Below, in pieces: positions 32,632-41,998 of a stretch of 64,000 bases of DNA. The DNA lies in the NCBI RefSeq assembly GCF_034424545.1, contig NZ_CP139970.1:2542001-2606000 (forward strand). The letters run 5' to 3'. Under the pieces are notes generated by a model. That model made no database searches. It had not been told where the DNA came from and worked only from the letters and a program-made list of their open reading frames with translations. The DNA comes from Trinickia caryophylli. Lineage in GTDB: Bacteria > Pseudomonadota > Gammaproteobacteria > Burkholderiales > Burkholderiaceae. Numbering within the stretch: position 1 is the first letter of the stretch; each line of letters begins with the position of its first letter. The position numbers were made by a program, and so were the translations under genes.

Positions 32632-34470
32632 TTACGCGGCCTGCTTGTCGTTGCCCGGGCTCGCCGGAGCCCCCGCATGGCCGGTTGCGTTGCCGGATGC
32701 GACGAAGCGTTCGCGATAGCGGTTGCAAAAGCGCACGCCTTGGTCGTAGGGAAAGAAGTCGGGCAGTTCGCCCTTGAGCAGCAACTCCTTGTGCTTTTGC
32801 CAGAGCGCGGGATCGAAGAAGTCCGCGTGATGGCGCATGAAGTATTCGCGCACGGTCGGGTCCCCGAGCAGGAACGTGCCGTACGTTTCGGGAAAGATGT
32901 CGTTCGGACCGACGGCGTACCACGGCTCGGCGGACAACTCGTCTTCGTCGCTCCGGGCCTGCGGCACGCGGCGCACGTTGCAGTCGGTCAGGTATTCGAT
33001 TTCGTCGTAGTCGTAGAAGACGACGCGCCCGTGACGCGTCACGCCGAAATTCTTGTAAAGCATGTCGCCCGGGAAGATGTTGGCCTGCATGAGCTCCTTG
33101 ATGGCGTCGCCGTACTCCTTGATCGCATGCTCGATGTCGGCCTCGGTGCCGTTTTGCAGGAACAGGTTGAGCGGCACCATGCGGCGCTCGATATAGACGT
33201 GACGGATGATCAGCGAATCGCCTTCGTATTCGATCATCGAGGGTGCCTCTTTCTCGAGTTCGCGCAGCAGCGCGTCGTCGAGCCGTGACAGCGGCAGCGC
33301 GACGCTCGAATACTCGAGCGTGTCGGCCATGCGCCCGAGCCGGTCGTGCCGCTTCACGAGCAGATACTTTTCCTGGATCTTCTCGCGCGTCGTTTCCTTG
33401 GGCGGCGGGAAGTTGTCCTTGATCAGCTTGAAGACATAGGGGAACGACGGCAGTGTGAAGACGATCATCACGAGCCCCTTGATGCCGGGCGCAATCACGA
33501 ACTGGTCGCTCGAATGCGACAAATGCTTGAGCAGATCGCGATAAAAAAGATTCTTGCCCTGCTTTTGCAGGCCCACCGACGTGTAGATCTCCGCCTTCGG
33601 CTTGCCGGGCATCAGCGTGCCGAGAAAATCGACGTAGGCCGACGGCACTTCCATGTCGACGAGAAAGTACGAGTGCGAAAAGCTGAAGATGATCTGCAAC
33701 TGCTCGCGCTTGAGCAGCACGGTGTCGAGCGCGAGCAGGCCCGGTTTCACGTGGCGGATCGGCACGGCGAACGGCAGCAGCACTTCGCCGTTGATGATGC
33801 GCCCGATGATGTAGGCCGCCTTGTTGCGGAAAAAGAGCGACGAGAGCACGTGCACCTGGAAGTTGAACGCTTCCGAAAACGGCCCGTAGACGTCGCGGAT
33901 CATGTCGATGACGCACGCCACGTCGCGCTTGAGATCCTCGAACGGTACCTCGAGCTGGAAATTCGTCACGATCCGCTCGAGCGTTTCGGCGAGGCCGTCC
34001 TTGCTCGGATAGTAGGCGCGGTAGGTCGGCTTCGCGGCCGGCTCTTCGTTTTCGAGGTACTCGGTCGAGATGACCGGGCGCACGAAGATGAAGTCGTTGT
34101 TGAAATACGAACGGTGCAGGATCTTGCAGCAGACGGAATTGAAGAAGGTCTCGGCGCATTCCGGCTGCAGGTGGTTCGTCAGCAGGCCGATGTAATGGAG
34201 CTTGATCTGCTGCCAGACGTCGTCGTCGATATTCTCCGCGTCGTACTCGTCCTCGAGCAGTTCGACACACTGGTCGACACGATTGTCGTAGGATGCGATC
34301 CGCTCGCGCGCGAGCCTTTGCAATCCGAGCCAGTCGCCCGCCTGAAAGCGCATTTTCGCGAGCACGCCGGCCTCGCGAAACGCGCCGTAGTGCCGGTTGA
34401 AGCCCTCGAGGATCGACTGCGCGACATCGAAGCCGATTTGCGAGGAGAGCAGTTTGGGGAAGTGTTTCAT
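32632..34470 (-). CDS. aceK: Isocitrate dehydrogenase kinase/phosphatase
   Basis: A 612-residue bifunctional enzyme that phosphorylates isocitrate dehydrogenase and removes the phosphate, steering carbon between the TCA cycle and the glyoxylate shunt. The family is unmistakable: the N-terminal helical regulatory domain ([31 protein letters not shown]), [21 protein letters not shown], and the kinase core with [28 protein letters not shown] (ATP site), [28 protein letters not shown] (catalytic and metal Asp). Its start overlaps the liuR stop by four bases (ATGA). No aceA or aceB lies near, so here it is genetically tied to the MerR-type regulator instead. Confidence 0.97.
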   Translation of the reverse strand: MKHFPKLLSSQIGFDVAQSILEGFNRHYGAFREAGVLAKMRFQAGDWLGLQRLARERIASYDNRVDQCVELLEDEYDAENIDDDVWQQIKLHYIGLLTNHLQPECAETFFNSVCCKILHRSYFNNDFIFVRPVISTEYLENEEPAAKPTYRAYYPSKDGLAETLERIVTNFQLEVPFEDLKRDVACVIDMIRDVYGPFSEAFNFQVHVLSSLFFRNKAAYIIGRIINGEVLLPFAVPIRHVKPGLLALDTVLLKREQLQIIFSFSHSYFLVDMEVPSAYVDFLGTLMPGKPKAEIYTSVGLQKQGKNLFYRDLLKHLSHSSDQFVIAPGIKGLVMIVFTLPSFPYVFKLIKDNFPPPKETTREKIQEKYLLVKRHDRLGRMADTLEYSSVALPLSRLDDALLRELEKEAPSMIEYEGDSLIIRHVYIERRMVPLNLFLQNGTEADIEHAIKEYGDAIKELMQANIFPGDMLYKNFGVTRHGRVVFYDYDEIEYLTDCNVRRVPQARSDEDELSAEPWYAVGPNDIFPETYGTFLLGDPTVREYFMRHHADFFDPALWQKHKELLLKGELPDFFPYDQGVRFCNRYRERFVASGNATGHAGAPASPGNDKQAA

Positions 34471-34874
34471 GCGCGCTCCGCCTGGGCGGCTTCGCTGTCG
34501 GCCAGCATCGCGCGGCACTGCGTCTCGTACTGCGAGAGATCCTCGAGCGTCGCGTTCAGGTCTTCCAGCTGGCGCTCGAGCACCTCCCGGTGGTGGGCGA
34601 TCGTGGCGAGAAACGCCTGAAGCTGCGGCACCGTATCGGTGGGCGATTCGTACAGATCGAGCAGCCCGCGGATTTCGGAGAGCGTAAAGCCGAGCCGCTT
34701 GCCGCGCAGCGTCAGCTTCAGTCGCGTGCGGTCGCGGCCCGAATAAACGCGCCTCAGGCCGCTCGCGCCCTCGCGCTTCGGCGCGAGCAATCCTTGATCC
34801 TCGTAGAAACGGATGGCGCGCGGCGTGACGTCGAATTCGCGCGCGAGCTCGGTGATCGTGTAGTGCTGGCTCAT
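34467..34874 (-). CDS. liuR: MerR-family regulator, LiuR-like
   Basis: A 135-residue protein. The MerR winged helix [26 protein letters not shown] starts at residue 5, followed by [27 protein letters not shown] and a coiled-coil dimer helix ([21 protein letters not shown]). Lack of metal-binding cysteines in the C-terminal loop and the sequence [12 protein letters not shown] match LiuR, the regulator of leucine/isovalerate utilisation in proteobacteria. The start at ATG 34874 is set by the domain; upstream in-frame DNA is the intergenic region. It is coupled by ATGA overlap to aceK. A LiuR-like box lies at 34954-34971 and a TATACT -10 at 34929-34934. Confidence 0.88.
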   Translation of the reverse strand: MSQHYTITELAREFDVTPRAIRFYEDQGLLAPKREGASGLRRVYSGRDRTRLKLTLRGKRLGFTLSEIRGLLDLYESPTDTVPQLQAFLATIAHHREVLERQLEDLNATLEDLSQYETQCRAMLADSEAAQAERA

Positions 34875-34928
34875 GGATGGTCGCGTCGGGCTGTGGGTCA
34901 CCGCGGCGGCGGCGGGCTGCGGAAGGCG

Positions 34929-34934
34929 AGTATA
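34929..34934 (-). promoter_or_regulatory. Candidate -10 element of the liuR operon
   Basis: On the minus strand TATACT lies 55 bases before ATG 34874. No consensus -35 is at 17 bases; the LiuR-like box starts 19 bases upstream, as in MerR-type promoters where the regulator remodels a long spacer. Confidence 0.4.
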
Positions 34935-34953
34935 CCGGGTAGAATCGATCGAC

Positions 34954-34971
34954 GTTTACGTTATCGTCAAC
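34954..34971. promoter_or_regulatory. LiuR-like operator
   Basis: GTTTACGTTATCGTCAAC is an 18-bp imperfect palindrome with 14 of 18 symmetric positions and the ACG...CGT spacing of LiuR sites. It sits between liuR and the divergent metallo-beta-lactamase-fold gene (start 35077), so it may control both. The match to the LiuR pattern is from memory of the family. Confidence 0.55.
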
Positions 34972-35076
34972 TTCGACAAAGTGCAACCGACGGTCGCAAG
35001 GGGAACGTCGAGACGGTGCCGGAGCACCGAATCTTCCTACGAGGCGGCCCACGCGGTACGGGAGAGACATGAGCCG

Positions 35077-36174
35077 ATGAATGCGCTCGAACATCAACTG
35101 GATTATCCGTTCGGCGACGCGCTCGCGCAGCCGGGAACGAAGCGCGAGGTCGCGCCCGGCATCTATTGGCTGCGCATGCCGCTGCCCTTCGCCCTCGATC
35201 ACATCAACCTCTGGCTACTGCGCGACGAATTCGACGGGCAGCGCGGCTGGACCGTCGTCGATTGCGGTATCGCCGACGAGACGATCAAGGGGCACTGGGA
35301 ACGGATCTTCGACGACGCGCTCGAGGGCTTGCCGGTGCTGCGCGTGCTCGTTACGCACTGCCATCCGGATCATCTGGGGCTGGCGGACTGGGTCTGCCGC
35401 GGCGGCGAACGGGCGCGCTGGAACGTGCGGCTATGGATGACGCTCGGCGAGTACATGGCCGGCCGCGTCATGGCGGCCGGCGACGGTTCGCACGCGGGCG
35501 GGGAAGGGGCCGCACGGCACTTCGCGCTGCACGGTCTGGCTGACGAAGCCGCGCTCGACAAGCTGCGCCACCGGCGCGGCTACTACGCGAAACTCGTGCC
35601 TTCGATGCCGCCGCAGTACCGGCGCTTGCGCGACGGCGAAGCGGTCCGCATCGGCGCGTCCGACTGGCGCGTGGTGACCGGCTACGGTCATTCGCCCGAG
35701 CATTGCGCACTCTTCAGCGCCGGCGCTGGCGTGCTGATCTCCGGCGATATGGTGCTGCCGCGCATTTCCACGAACGTGTCCGTCTTCGATATCGAGCCCG
35801 AGGGCAATCCGCTCGCGCTGTACCTGGAGTCGCTCGGCCGCTACGAGCCGATGCCGGCCGATACGCTCGTGCTGCCCTCGCATGGCCGGCCGTTTCGCGG
35901 CTTGCACACGCGCATCGCCCAGTTGCGAGCGCATCACGATGCGCGGCTCGCCGAGGTGCGTGAAGCCTGCGAGGCGGCGCCGCGAAGCGCGGCCGACATC
36001 GTGCCCATGATGTTCAAGCGGCCGCTCGACGTCCATCAGATGACGTTCGCGATGGGCGAGGCGCTCGCGCATTTGCATCTGCTGTGGCTGGCGGGCGAAC
36101 TCGACCGCACGCACGGGCGCGACGGCGTGATGCGGTTTGCCGGGGCACGCGGCGGTTCGCGCTCCGGGGCCTGA
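35077..36174 (+). CDS. Metallo-beta-lactamase-fold hydrolase
   Basis: A 365-residue cytoplasmic protein. The metal motif THCHPDHLG gives His94, His96, Asp98 and His99; later ligands are His in [10 protein letters not shown], Asp in LISGDMVLP and His in [11 protein letters not shown]. The C-terminal part ([26 protein letters not shown]) is the helical tail of the glyoxalase-II-like/LACTB2-like branch that acts on thioesters or related compounds. The substrate is unknown. ATG 35077 follows GGGAGAGAC by about 10 bases. It is divergent from the LiuR regulator across a shared region with a LiuR-like box, so a role in acyl-CoA metabolism is possible. Confidence 0.88.
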   Translation: MNALEHQLDYPFGDALAQPGTKREVAPGIYWLRMPLPFALDHINLWLLRDEFDGQRGWTVVDCGIADETIKGHWERIFDDALEGLPVLRVLVTHCHPDHLGLADWVCRGGERARWNVRLWMTLGEYMAGRVMAAGDGSHAGGEGAARHFALHGLADEAALDKLRHRRGYYAKLVPSMPPQYRRLRDGEAVRIGASDWRVVTGYGHSPEHCALFSAGAGVLISGDMVLPRISTNVSVFDIEPEGNPLALYLESLGRYEPMPADTLVLPSHGRPFRGLHTRIAQLRAHHDARLAEVREACEAAPRSAADIVPMMFKRPLDVHQMTFAMGEALAHLHLLWLAGELDRTHGRDGVMRFAGARGGSRSGA

Positions 36175-36219
36175 CCGTACAGGGGCCGTCAAGGCCGATT
36201 GCCGTGTTGCGGACCGCCC

Positions 36220-37752
36220 TTACCGGCGCGCGGCGCGGCTGGCGGCTACGGCTTCGACAGCCTGTCCCGCATCGAGCATCCCCGCGCCGCAGACGGTGCC
36301 GGCCGCGGTCTGCTCGCAACTCGAGCCGGCCGGAAAACGCCGGGCCGAAGTCACCAGCTGTGCGCGTACCCTCTCGGGCGTGAGCGTACTGTCGAGGGCG
36401 AGCATCAGCCCGACGGTGCCCGCCACGTGCGGCGTGGCCATGCTCGTGCCGCTGCCCGAGCGGTAATCGTCTTCGGCCGGCACGGTCGTGCCCGCGTTCG
36501 AGGTCGAGACGATCTTCACGCCCGGCGCAGCCAGATCGACGCGTGGCCCGAAGTTGCTGAACGCGGCCCGCTCGCCGCGCCGATCCACCGCCGCGACGGC
36601 GATCGCGCCCTGGCAGCTGGCCGGCTCGCCCACCGCACCGCGATCGTTTCCGACGGCGGCCACCACGATCACCCCGCGCGCCACGATCTCGCGGATCGCC
36701 TCCTGCATCGCCGCGCCGCACGGCAGCGACGTGCCGAGGCTCACGTTGAGAATCCTCGCCGGATACGGATTGGCGGGTACGCCGGGCACGTCGAGTCCGG
36801 CTGCCCAGCGCAGCCCGTCGACAATATCGCTCGCGAGTCCGCCGCATTTGCCCAGCACGCGCACGGGCACGATCCGCGCTTGCCACAGCACGCCGGCGCC
36901 GCCCACGCTGTTGTTCGCGACCGCGCCGAGCGTACCTGCGACATGGGTGCCGTGCCAGGTGCTCTTCTTTTCCCAGCGCCGCGTGCCGTCGCACTGCAGC
37001 GATTCGTCGGCCGAGGCCCAATCGCCCGGATCGGAGGCGTCCGCGTCGCGCCCGTCGCCGTCGTTGGCCGAGAACGCGTCGGAGACGAAGTCGTAGCCGG
37101 GCAGCAGATTGGACGCCAGGTCGGGATGCGGGCGATAGCCGCTGTCGATCACGGCGACGACGACGGGCGCCTGGTTCGCCGCCTGCCACGCCGCCGGCAG
37201 GTTCGCCCCTGCGAGGGCGTCGTGGAAGCCCCATTGCTCGCCGTAGAGCGGGTCGCTCGGCTCGGTATAGGCCTCGAGCCGGTAATCGGGTTGTGCGTAC
37301 TCGACTTCCGGCTGGGCCGCCAGTTGCCGGGCAAGCGCGAGGGCGTCGTCGCGCGCAATCGACGTGTCGAGCCGTACGACGTGAGCCGAGCCGGACATGG
37401 CGCGCGCTTCGCTCACGCGGTTCGCCGAGGCGGTGCCGTTCGCGGCGCGCCGCGAACGGCCTCCCGAAGCGCCAATGCCCGGAGGCGCCGTAGTGCGCAA
37501 GGTGTCGGAGGTCACAGCGACGGCACGGCGGACGTCGATCTGCGCTTCATCCCGGCGGCTCGCGGGGGGGCCGTGCCGTGGTGCGCGCAGCTTGACGATG
37601 AAGCGGTCGACGCGACCGCTCTGCGCAGAGGGTGTGACGGTGGAGGAGGGGGCCTCGCCTTGGACGGTCGACGGCGGCGATTCGGCTGCTACCAGCGATC
37701 CAGACCATGCGGCGACGAATGCGGCTGCCATCGTGCTTGGAATGCGGGCCAT
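36220..37752 (-). CDS. Secreted subtilisin-family (S8) serine protease
   Basis: A 510-residue precursor: signal peptide (MARIPSTMAAAFVAAWSGSLVAA), a propeptide of about 130 residues with DRFIVKL and the inhibitor-like LARQLAAQPEVEYAQPDYRLEA, then the protease domain. The triad is Asp near 202 (VVAVIDSGYRPHPDL), His near 269 (STWHGTHVAGTLGA) and Ser near 437 (GSGTSMATPHVAGT). Cysteine pairs (for example ESLQCDG and GKCGGL, SLPCG, ASCQG, SSCEQTAAGTVCG) suggest disulfides. It ends soon after the domain, with no C-terminal sorting extension, so it is probably periplasmic or secreted. GGAGAC precedes ATG 37752. It lies 253 bases downstream of the ECF42 sigma gene on the same strand. Confidence 0.92.
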   Translation of the reverse strand: MARIPSTMAAAFVAAWSGSLVAAESPPSTVQGEAPSSTVTPSAQSGRVDRFIVKLRAPRHGPPASRRDEAQIDVRRAVAVTSDTLRTTAPPGIGASGGRSRRAANGTASANRVSEARAMSGSAHVVRLDTSIARDDALALARQLAAQPEVEYAQPDYRLEAYTEPSDPLYGEQWGFHDALAGANLPAAWQAANQAPVVVAVIDSGYRPHPDLASNLLPGYDFVSDAFSANDGDGRDADASDPGDWASADESLQCDGTRRWEKKSTWHGTHVAGTLGAVANNSVGGAGVLWQARIVPVRVLGKCGGLASDIVDGLRWAAGLDVPGVPANPYPARILNVSLGTSLPCGAAMQEAIREIVARGVIVVAAVGNDRGAVGEPASCQGAIAVAAVDRRGERAAFSNFGPRVDLAAPGVKIVSTSNAGTTVPAEDDYRSGSGTSMATPHVAGTVGLMLALDSTLTPERVRAQLVTSARRFPAGSSCEQTAAGTVCGAGMLDAGQAVEAVAASRAARR

Positions 37753-38005
37753 AAAAGTCTCCTCTCCGATCGATCCGAGTGAGTGCTTCGACCCATCCTC
37801 CGGTCCCAGGCAGGGGCGCAATGCCGGCGCACGGGCGCAAAGCGACTATGAAGAAGCGCCCCCACCGTATCTCGTATTTCTCGTAAGTCGACCTGCTCCG
37901 GGCGTTTACCAGACGAAAGGAATCTCATTAGTGGCTTTGCATAACGCTGTTGCAGGCTGTTCGGCCGGCGTTCCGGCACGCACGCGGCTGCCCGCACGCG
38001 CGGCT

Positions 38006-39286
38006 TCAACCGGCTGCGCTGTCTGCGTCGCGCGCGCGGGCGAGCAGCATTTCGCGCTCGCGCGCGTTTTGCGTCATCGTAGCCGCGCGTTCGAATTCGG
38101 CGCGCGCCTCGCGCGGGCGCCCCAGTTTCGCGAGCAGATCTCCACGGACGCTCGGCAGCCAGTGGTAGCGCGCGAGTGCGGGATCTTCCGCGAGTGCGTC
38201 GACGATCGGCAGTGCCGCTTCGGGGCCGAACGCCATGCCGACGGCAACGGCCCGATTGAGTTCGACGACTGGAGAAGGGCTCACCTGTGCGAGCGCATCG
38301 TAAAGCGCGACGATCTGCGCCCAGTCCGTCTCGTCAGCGCTTTTCGCGCGTGCATGGCAGGCGGCCAACGCCGCTTGCAGCGCATAGGGACCGAGGGCGC
38401 CGCCGAGCGACTCGGCGCGTTCGAGTGCCGCGAGCCCGCGCCGTATCAAAAGCGGGTCCCATCGCGCGCGGTCCTGATCCGAAAGCAGTACGGGGCGGCC
38501 GTCGGCATCGGTGCGCGCATGGAGGCGGGAGGCCTGCAGTTCCATCAGCGCGACGAGCCCGTGCACCTCGCTTTCGTCCTGTGCGAGTTCGGCGAGCATG
38601 CGCCCGAGCCGCAGCGCCTCGTCGCAGAGCGCGGGCCGGATCCAGTCGTCACCGGCGGTGGCGGCGTACCCCTCGTTGAAGATCAGATAAACCACCTCGA
38701 GTACGGACGCGAGGCGAGGTGCGCGCGCTTCGGCGCGTGGCACCTCGAACGGTACCTTGGCGGCGGCCAGCGTGCGTTTGGCGCGCACGATCCGTTGGGC
38801 GATCGTGGGCTCGGCCACCAGAAAAGCGCGTGCGATCTCGTGCGTTGCCAATCCGCCGAGCAGCTTTAACGTGAGCGCGACGCGCGCGTCGGTGGACAGC
38901 ACCGGGTGACACGCCGTGAATACGAGCCTCAGCAGATCGTCACCGATATCGTCCGCACGCGCGGCATCGAGCGCGTCGACGAAATCGGGCACGACGTGCG
39001 CCTCGAGTGCGTCGAGATCGCGGCCGATCGCTTCGTGCTTGCGCGCGTGCAGCGCATCGAGCCGCAGCTTGTCGAGTGCGCGGTGTTTGACCGTCGCCAT
39101 CAGCCATGCGCCCGGATTGTCGGGCACGCCCTCACGAGGCCAATGCTCGAGCGCCGCGACGAGCGCGTCCTGAGCCAGTTCTTCCGCCACGCCGATGTCG
39201 CGTACGAGCCGGGCCGCGTGCGCAACGACGCGCGCGGCTTCGATGCGCCAGACGGCTTCGATGGCACGGTGGGTCGCGTTCGTCAT
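38006..39286 (-). CDS. ECF42-type RNA polymerase sigma factor with C-terminal extension
   Basis: A 426-residue protein. Region 2 is at about 10-75 (AARLVRDIGVAEELAQDALVAALEHWP, then PGAWLMATVKHRALDKLRLD) and region 4 at about 130-185 (LTLKLLGGLATHEIARAFLVAEPTIAQRIVRAKR). A further 230 residues form the long helical extension with SVLEVVYLIFNEGYAA, TPR-like repeats and ARYHWLPSVRGDLLAKLGRPREA that defines the ECF42 group. ECF42 genes usually sit beside DGPF proteins, and two lie directly upstream here. No anti-sigma factor is present, which is also typical. It likely drives a small self-contained regulon. Function is not established in any betaproteobacterium that I know of. Confidence 0.92.
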   Translation of the reverse strand: MTNATHRAIEAVWRIEAARVVAHAARLVRDIGVAEELAQDALVAALEHWPREGVPDNPGAWLMATVKHRALDKLRLDALHARKHEAIGRDLDALEAHVVPDFVDALDAARADDIGDDLLRLVFTACHPVLSTDARVALTLKLLGGLATHEIARAFLVAEPTIAQRIVRAKRTLAAAKVPFEVPRAEARAPRLASVLEVVYLIFNEGYAATAGDDWIRPALCDEALRLGRMLAELAQDESEVHGLVALMELQASRLHARTDADGRPVLLSDQDRARWDPLLIRRGLAALERAESLGGALGPYALQAALAACHARAKSADETDWAQIVALYDALAQVSPSPVVELNRAVAVGMAFGPEAALPIVDALAEDPALARYHWLPSVRGDLLAKLGRPREARAEFERAATMTQNAREREMLLARARDADSAAG

Positions 39287-39295
39287 TGCGGTGGA

Positions 39296-39715
39296 TCAGC
39301 GTCGTGCGGCTTCGAGGTCGCGAAACCGGTCGATAACCGGTGCGGGCTCGAAATCCTCAAGCTCGTAGAGCGGGCGCACCTCGATCTCGCAGGCCACTGC
39401 GTCGTCGAACGGAGCCGGAAACCTGCGCGCCCATTCCATCGCTTCCTCGCGCGATCGGACCTGGATGAGCGTGTATCCGGCGATCAGTTCTTTCGTCTCG
39501 GCAAAGGGCCCGTCGATGACGGTACGCTTGCCGCCCGAGTACCGGACGCGCCAGCCCGTGGCGCTCGGCTTCAGCCCGCTGGCGTCGAGCAGCACGCCCG
39601 CCTTGGCCAGTGCCTCGTGATAGGCCGCCATGTCCGCCATGATTTTGTCGTCGGGCCCCGGAAGCACGCCCGCTTCGCTCGTGGCCGTCGCTCTCACCAT
39701 GATCATGAATCGCAT
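39296..39715 (-). CDS. DGPF/YciI-like protein, ECF42-associated
   Basis: A 139-residue soluble protein with a ferredoxin-like YciI-type fold. It carries the family motif VIDGPFAETKELIAGY (DGPF) near residue 68 and MRFMIMVRA at the start. It is separated from the ECF42 sigma gene by 9 bases, so the pair is surely one operon. Such proteins are thought to sense or process a small molecule and to work with the sigma factor; no activity is proven. A candidate ECF42-dependent promoter (TGTCGA, 16 bases, TCGTCG) lies at 39767-39794 upstream. Confidence 0.9.
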   Translation of the reverse strand: MRFMIMVRATATSEAGVLPGPDDKIMADMAAYHEALAKAGVLLDASGLKPSATGWRVRYSGGKRTVIDGPFAETKELIAGYTLIQVRSREEAMEWARRFPAPFDDAVACEIEVRPLYELEDFEPAPVIDRFRDLEAARR

Positions 39716-39766
39716 CGCATCTCTCCTTCGGTGGGTGGAGGCGCTCTTCGTGGCCTCCCGTCGATA

Positions 39767-39794
39767 CGACGAATGTCGGCGCGAGTATTCGACA
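39767..39794 (-). promoter_or_regulatory. Candidate ECF42-dependent promoter
   Basis: On the minus strand TGTCGA (39794-39789) is followed after 16 bases by TCGTCG (39772-39767), 52 bases before ATG 39715. TGTCGA in the -35 with a CG-rich -10 is the pattern I recall for ECF42 targets in Streptomyces. It would make the sigma factor autoregulatory. Confidence 0.4.
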
Positions 39795-39822
39795 GCGGCG
39801 ATAACGGACTACGTACAAACCC

Positions 39823-40176
39823 CTACTCGTAGCACGGCGCTACGCGGCGCACCTCGACCGTGCACCACTGCGCGGCCGGGCATTCCGCTGCGATCGCGAT
39901 GGCTTCCTCCTCATGGTCGCAGTTGAGCAGGTAAAAGCCGCCGACCATTTCCTTGGCTTCCGCGAAGGGGCCGTCGATAAGCCGCCGCTCGCCTTGTCGA
40001 ACCTGCACGCGCACGCCTTCCGACACGGAAGCGAGCGCCTGGGCCGCGACGAGCACGCCGCGCGCCTTCAGGCCGTCGGCAAAACGCAGCATCGAGTCAT
40101 AGGCGGCGCGCCCTTCCTCAGGGGTGCGTTCGGCGCGCTGCCCCTCGGGTTCCATGATCAATAGCAGATAGGCCAT
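39823..40176 (-). CDS. Second DGPF/YciI-like protein
   Basis: A 117-residue YciI-type protein with LLIMEPEGQRAER at the start, RRLIDGPFAEAKEMVGGFYLL around residue 68 and a short C-terminus with CPAAQWCTVEVRRV. It is shorter than its neighbour and has two cysteines near the end. The gene lies 107 bases upstream of the first DGPF gene on the same strand and probably belongs to the same unit, although a separate promoter between them is possible. Divergent from a TPR-glycosyltransferase gene. Confidence 0.88.
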   Translation of the reverse strand: MAYLLLIMEPEGQRAERTPEEGRAAYDSMLRFADGLKARGVLVAAQALASVSEGVRVQVRQGERRLIDGPFAEAKEMVGGFYLLNCDHEEEAIAIAAECPAAQWCTVEVRRVAPCYE

Positions 40177-40323
40177 CGCAGTCTCCGGTAAAAGCGGCGC
40201 GCGAGCGGTACGCGCCAAAGTGGTGAAAGGATAGAGCAGGCGCGCCGCGGCTGCCACCCGGCCGTTCGGCTAAACTGCGCGCTTGCAGCCTTCCACCTCC
40301 CTACGTCTTTACCGTTCCGACTC

Positions 40324-41913
40324 ATGAATCCGTCCGACGCCACGCCGCGCGACCTCCAGGGCCTGCTCGATGCGGCCCATCTGCATTTCCGGGCGTCGCG
40401 TTGGGAAGAGGCCAGGCGGCTGCTGCGCGAAGCGGTCGAGATCGCGCCCGAGCACGGCGAAGCGCTCGAAGGGCTCGCCTACCTCGCACTGCGCGAGGGC
40501 GATGCGGCGCACGCGGCCGATTATTTCGACCGGGCCATCGAGCACCTGCCGCCGAGCCCGCAGCGCCAGCACGATGCGGGCATGACAAACCAGGCGGCGG
40601 GCCGCCACGAGCGGGCGCTCGCCTGCTTCGAGCGCGCTTTGGCGATGGCGCCCGACGCACTGCCCACCTTGAAAACGGCGGCGCTTTGCGCGAGCGAACT
40701 CGGGCGCTTCGACGAAGCGGCACGCGCGCTCGAGCGCGTACGCGAACTCGAGCCGCGTGCTTGGCAGAGCCACTACAACCTCGGACGCGCGCTCGGGCTC
40801 GCGGGGCGCTATGAAGAGGAGATCGCCTGCTACCGGCGCGCTATCGAGTTGCAGCCGACGGGTGCCGCCGCCTACGTCAATCTCGGCGTTGCGTTGCGCG
40901 ACCTGCATCGGTTCGATGAAGCCCTGCGGGTCTTCAAAAAGGCGGTCCAGCTCGAGTCCGACCACGCGGGGGCGCGAACGAACCGGGCGCAGACGAATCT
41001 GCTGCTCGGCCAGTTCGAGCATGGCTGGCGCGAGTACGAATGGCGTTGGCGCGATGGCGGGCAGCAGCATCCGTTCGGTCCGAACGCATGGCATGGCGAG
41101 GCGTCGCTCGCCGGCAAGACGCTGCTCGTTTTCAACGAGCAGGGGTTCGGCGACACGCTGCAGTTCGTCCGCTACGTCGACAAACTCGCGGCCACCACCG
41201 GGGCGCGCGTGATCTTGCGTGTACAGGACGCGTTGCGGCCTCTGTTGGCCGGCTACCCGGGGACGTCCGCCGTCATCGGCGAGAGCGATACCGTGCCGCC
41301 GTTCGACCGCCATTGCCCATTGATGAGCCTGCCGTTCGCGCTGGCGGCGCATCGGGAGCCGATCCCGGCACCGACGCCGTACCTGCACGCCGACGCCGCG
41401 CGGCGCACGGCGTGGCGCGAGCGCCTCGGCCAAGCGCGCGCCGGCTTGCGCGTGGGGCTTGCATGGAGCGGCAGTACCACACACTTGAACGATCGCAATC
41501 GCTCGATGCCGCTTGCGTCGTGGCGGCCGATCGTCGATGCGTGCGGCGCGGGGGCGACGATCGTGTCGCTCGTAAAAGAGGTGCGCGAGCCCGATCGCGA
41601 CACGCTGCGCACGCTGCCCGTGCTCGACGTTTCGGACGGCCTCGGAACGTTCGCCGATACGGCCGCGCTCGTGGCGGAACTCGATCTCGTGATTTGCGTC
41701 GACACCGCGGTCGCGCATCTTGCCGGCGCGCTTGGCACGCCGGTTTGGATCCTGCTGCCCTACACGCCCGACTGGCGCTGGCAGCTCGATCGCGCCGACA
41801 GCCCCTGGTACTCGTGCGCGCGCCTTTTCAGGCAGCCGGCCCGCGGCGACTGGGCACCCGTCATCGAGGCGGTGCGCGACGCCGTGCAGCACGAGGCCGG
41901 ACGGCGCGGCTGA
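40324..41913 (+). CDS. TPR protein fused to a family-9-like glycosyltransferase domain
   Basis: A 529-residue protein. Residues 10-240 are about six tetratricopeptide repeats (for example DALPTLKTAALCASELGRFD, AYVNLGVALRDLHRFDEALR). From about 270 it has a heptosyltransferase-like (GT9) Rossmann pair: LLVFNEQGFGDTLQFVRYVDKLA, GLAWSGSTTHLNDRNRSMPL and LDLVICVDTAVAHLAGALGTPVW with the conserved Asp-Thr-Ala-x-x-His of nucleotide-sugar binding. No signal peptide or membrane segment is present. The TPR part may hold a protein or glycan partner. The acceptor is unknown. It is divergent from the DGPF genes, 147 bases away, but nothing else links them. Confidence 0.88.
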   Translation: MNPSDATPRDLQGLLDAAHLHFRASRWEEARRLLREAVEIAPEHGEALEGLAYLALREGDAAHAADYFDRAIEHLPPSPQRQHDAGMTNQAAGRHERALACFERALAMAPDALPTLKTAALCASELGRFDEAARALERVRELEPRAWQSHYNLGRALGLAGRYEEEIACYRRAIELQPTGAAAYVNLGVALRDLHRFDEALRVFKKAVQLESDHAGARTNRAQTNLLLGQFEHGWREYEWRWRDGGQQHPFGPNAWHGEASLAGKTLLVFNEQGFGDTLQFVRYVDKLAATTGARVILRVQDALRPLLAGYPGTSAVIGESDTVPPFDRHCPLMSLPFALAAHREPIPAPTPYLHADAARRTAWRERLGQARAGLRVGLAWSGSTTHLNDRNRSMPLASWRPIVDACGAGATIVSLVKEVREPDRDTLRTLPVLDVSDGLGTFADTAALVAELDLVICVDTAVAHLAGALGTPVWILLPYTPDWRWQLDRADSPWYSCARLFRQPARGDWAPVIEAVRDAVQHEAGRRG

Positions 41914-41998
41914 CCTGACACGGGCTCATGCCGCCGGCCGGCGCGGACGCGCCTACTGCGCCAGAGGCGAGCGGCGCGGTCCGCATGCGGCTTGCCGC

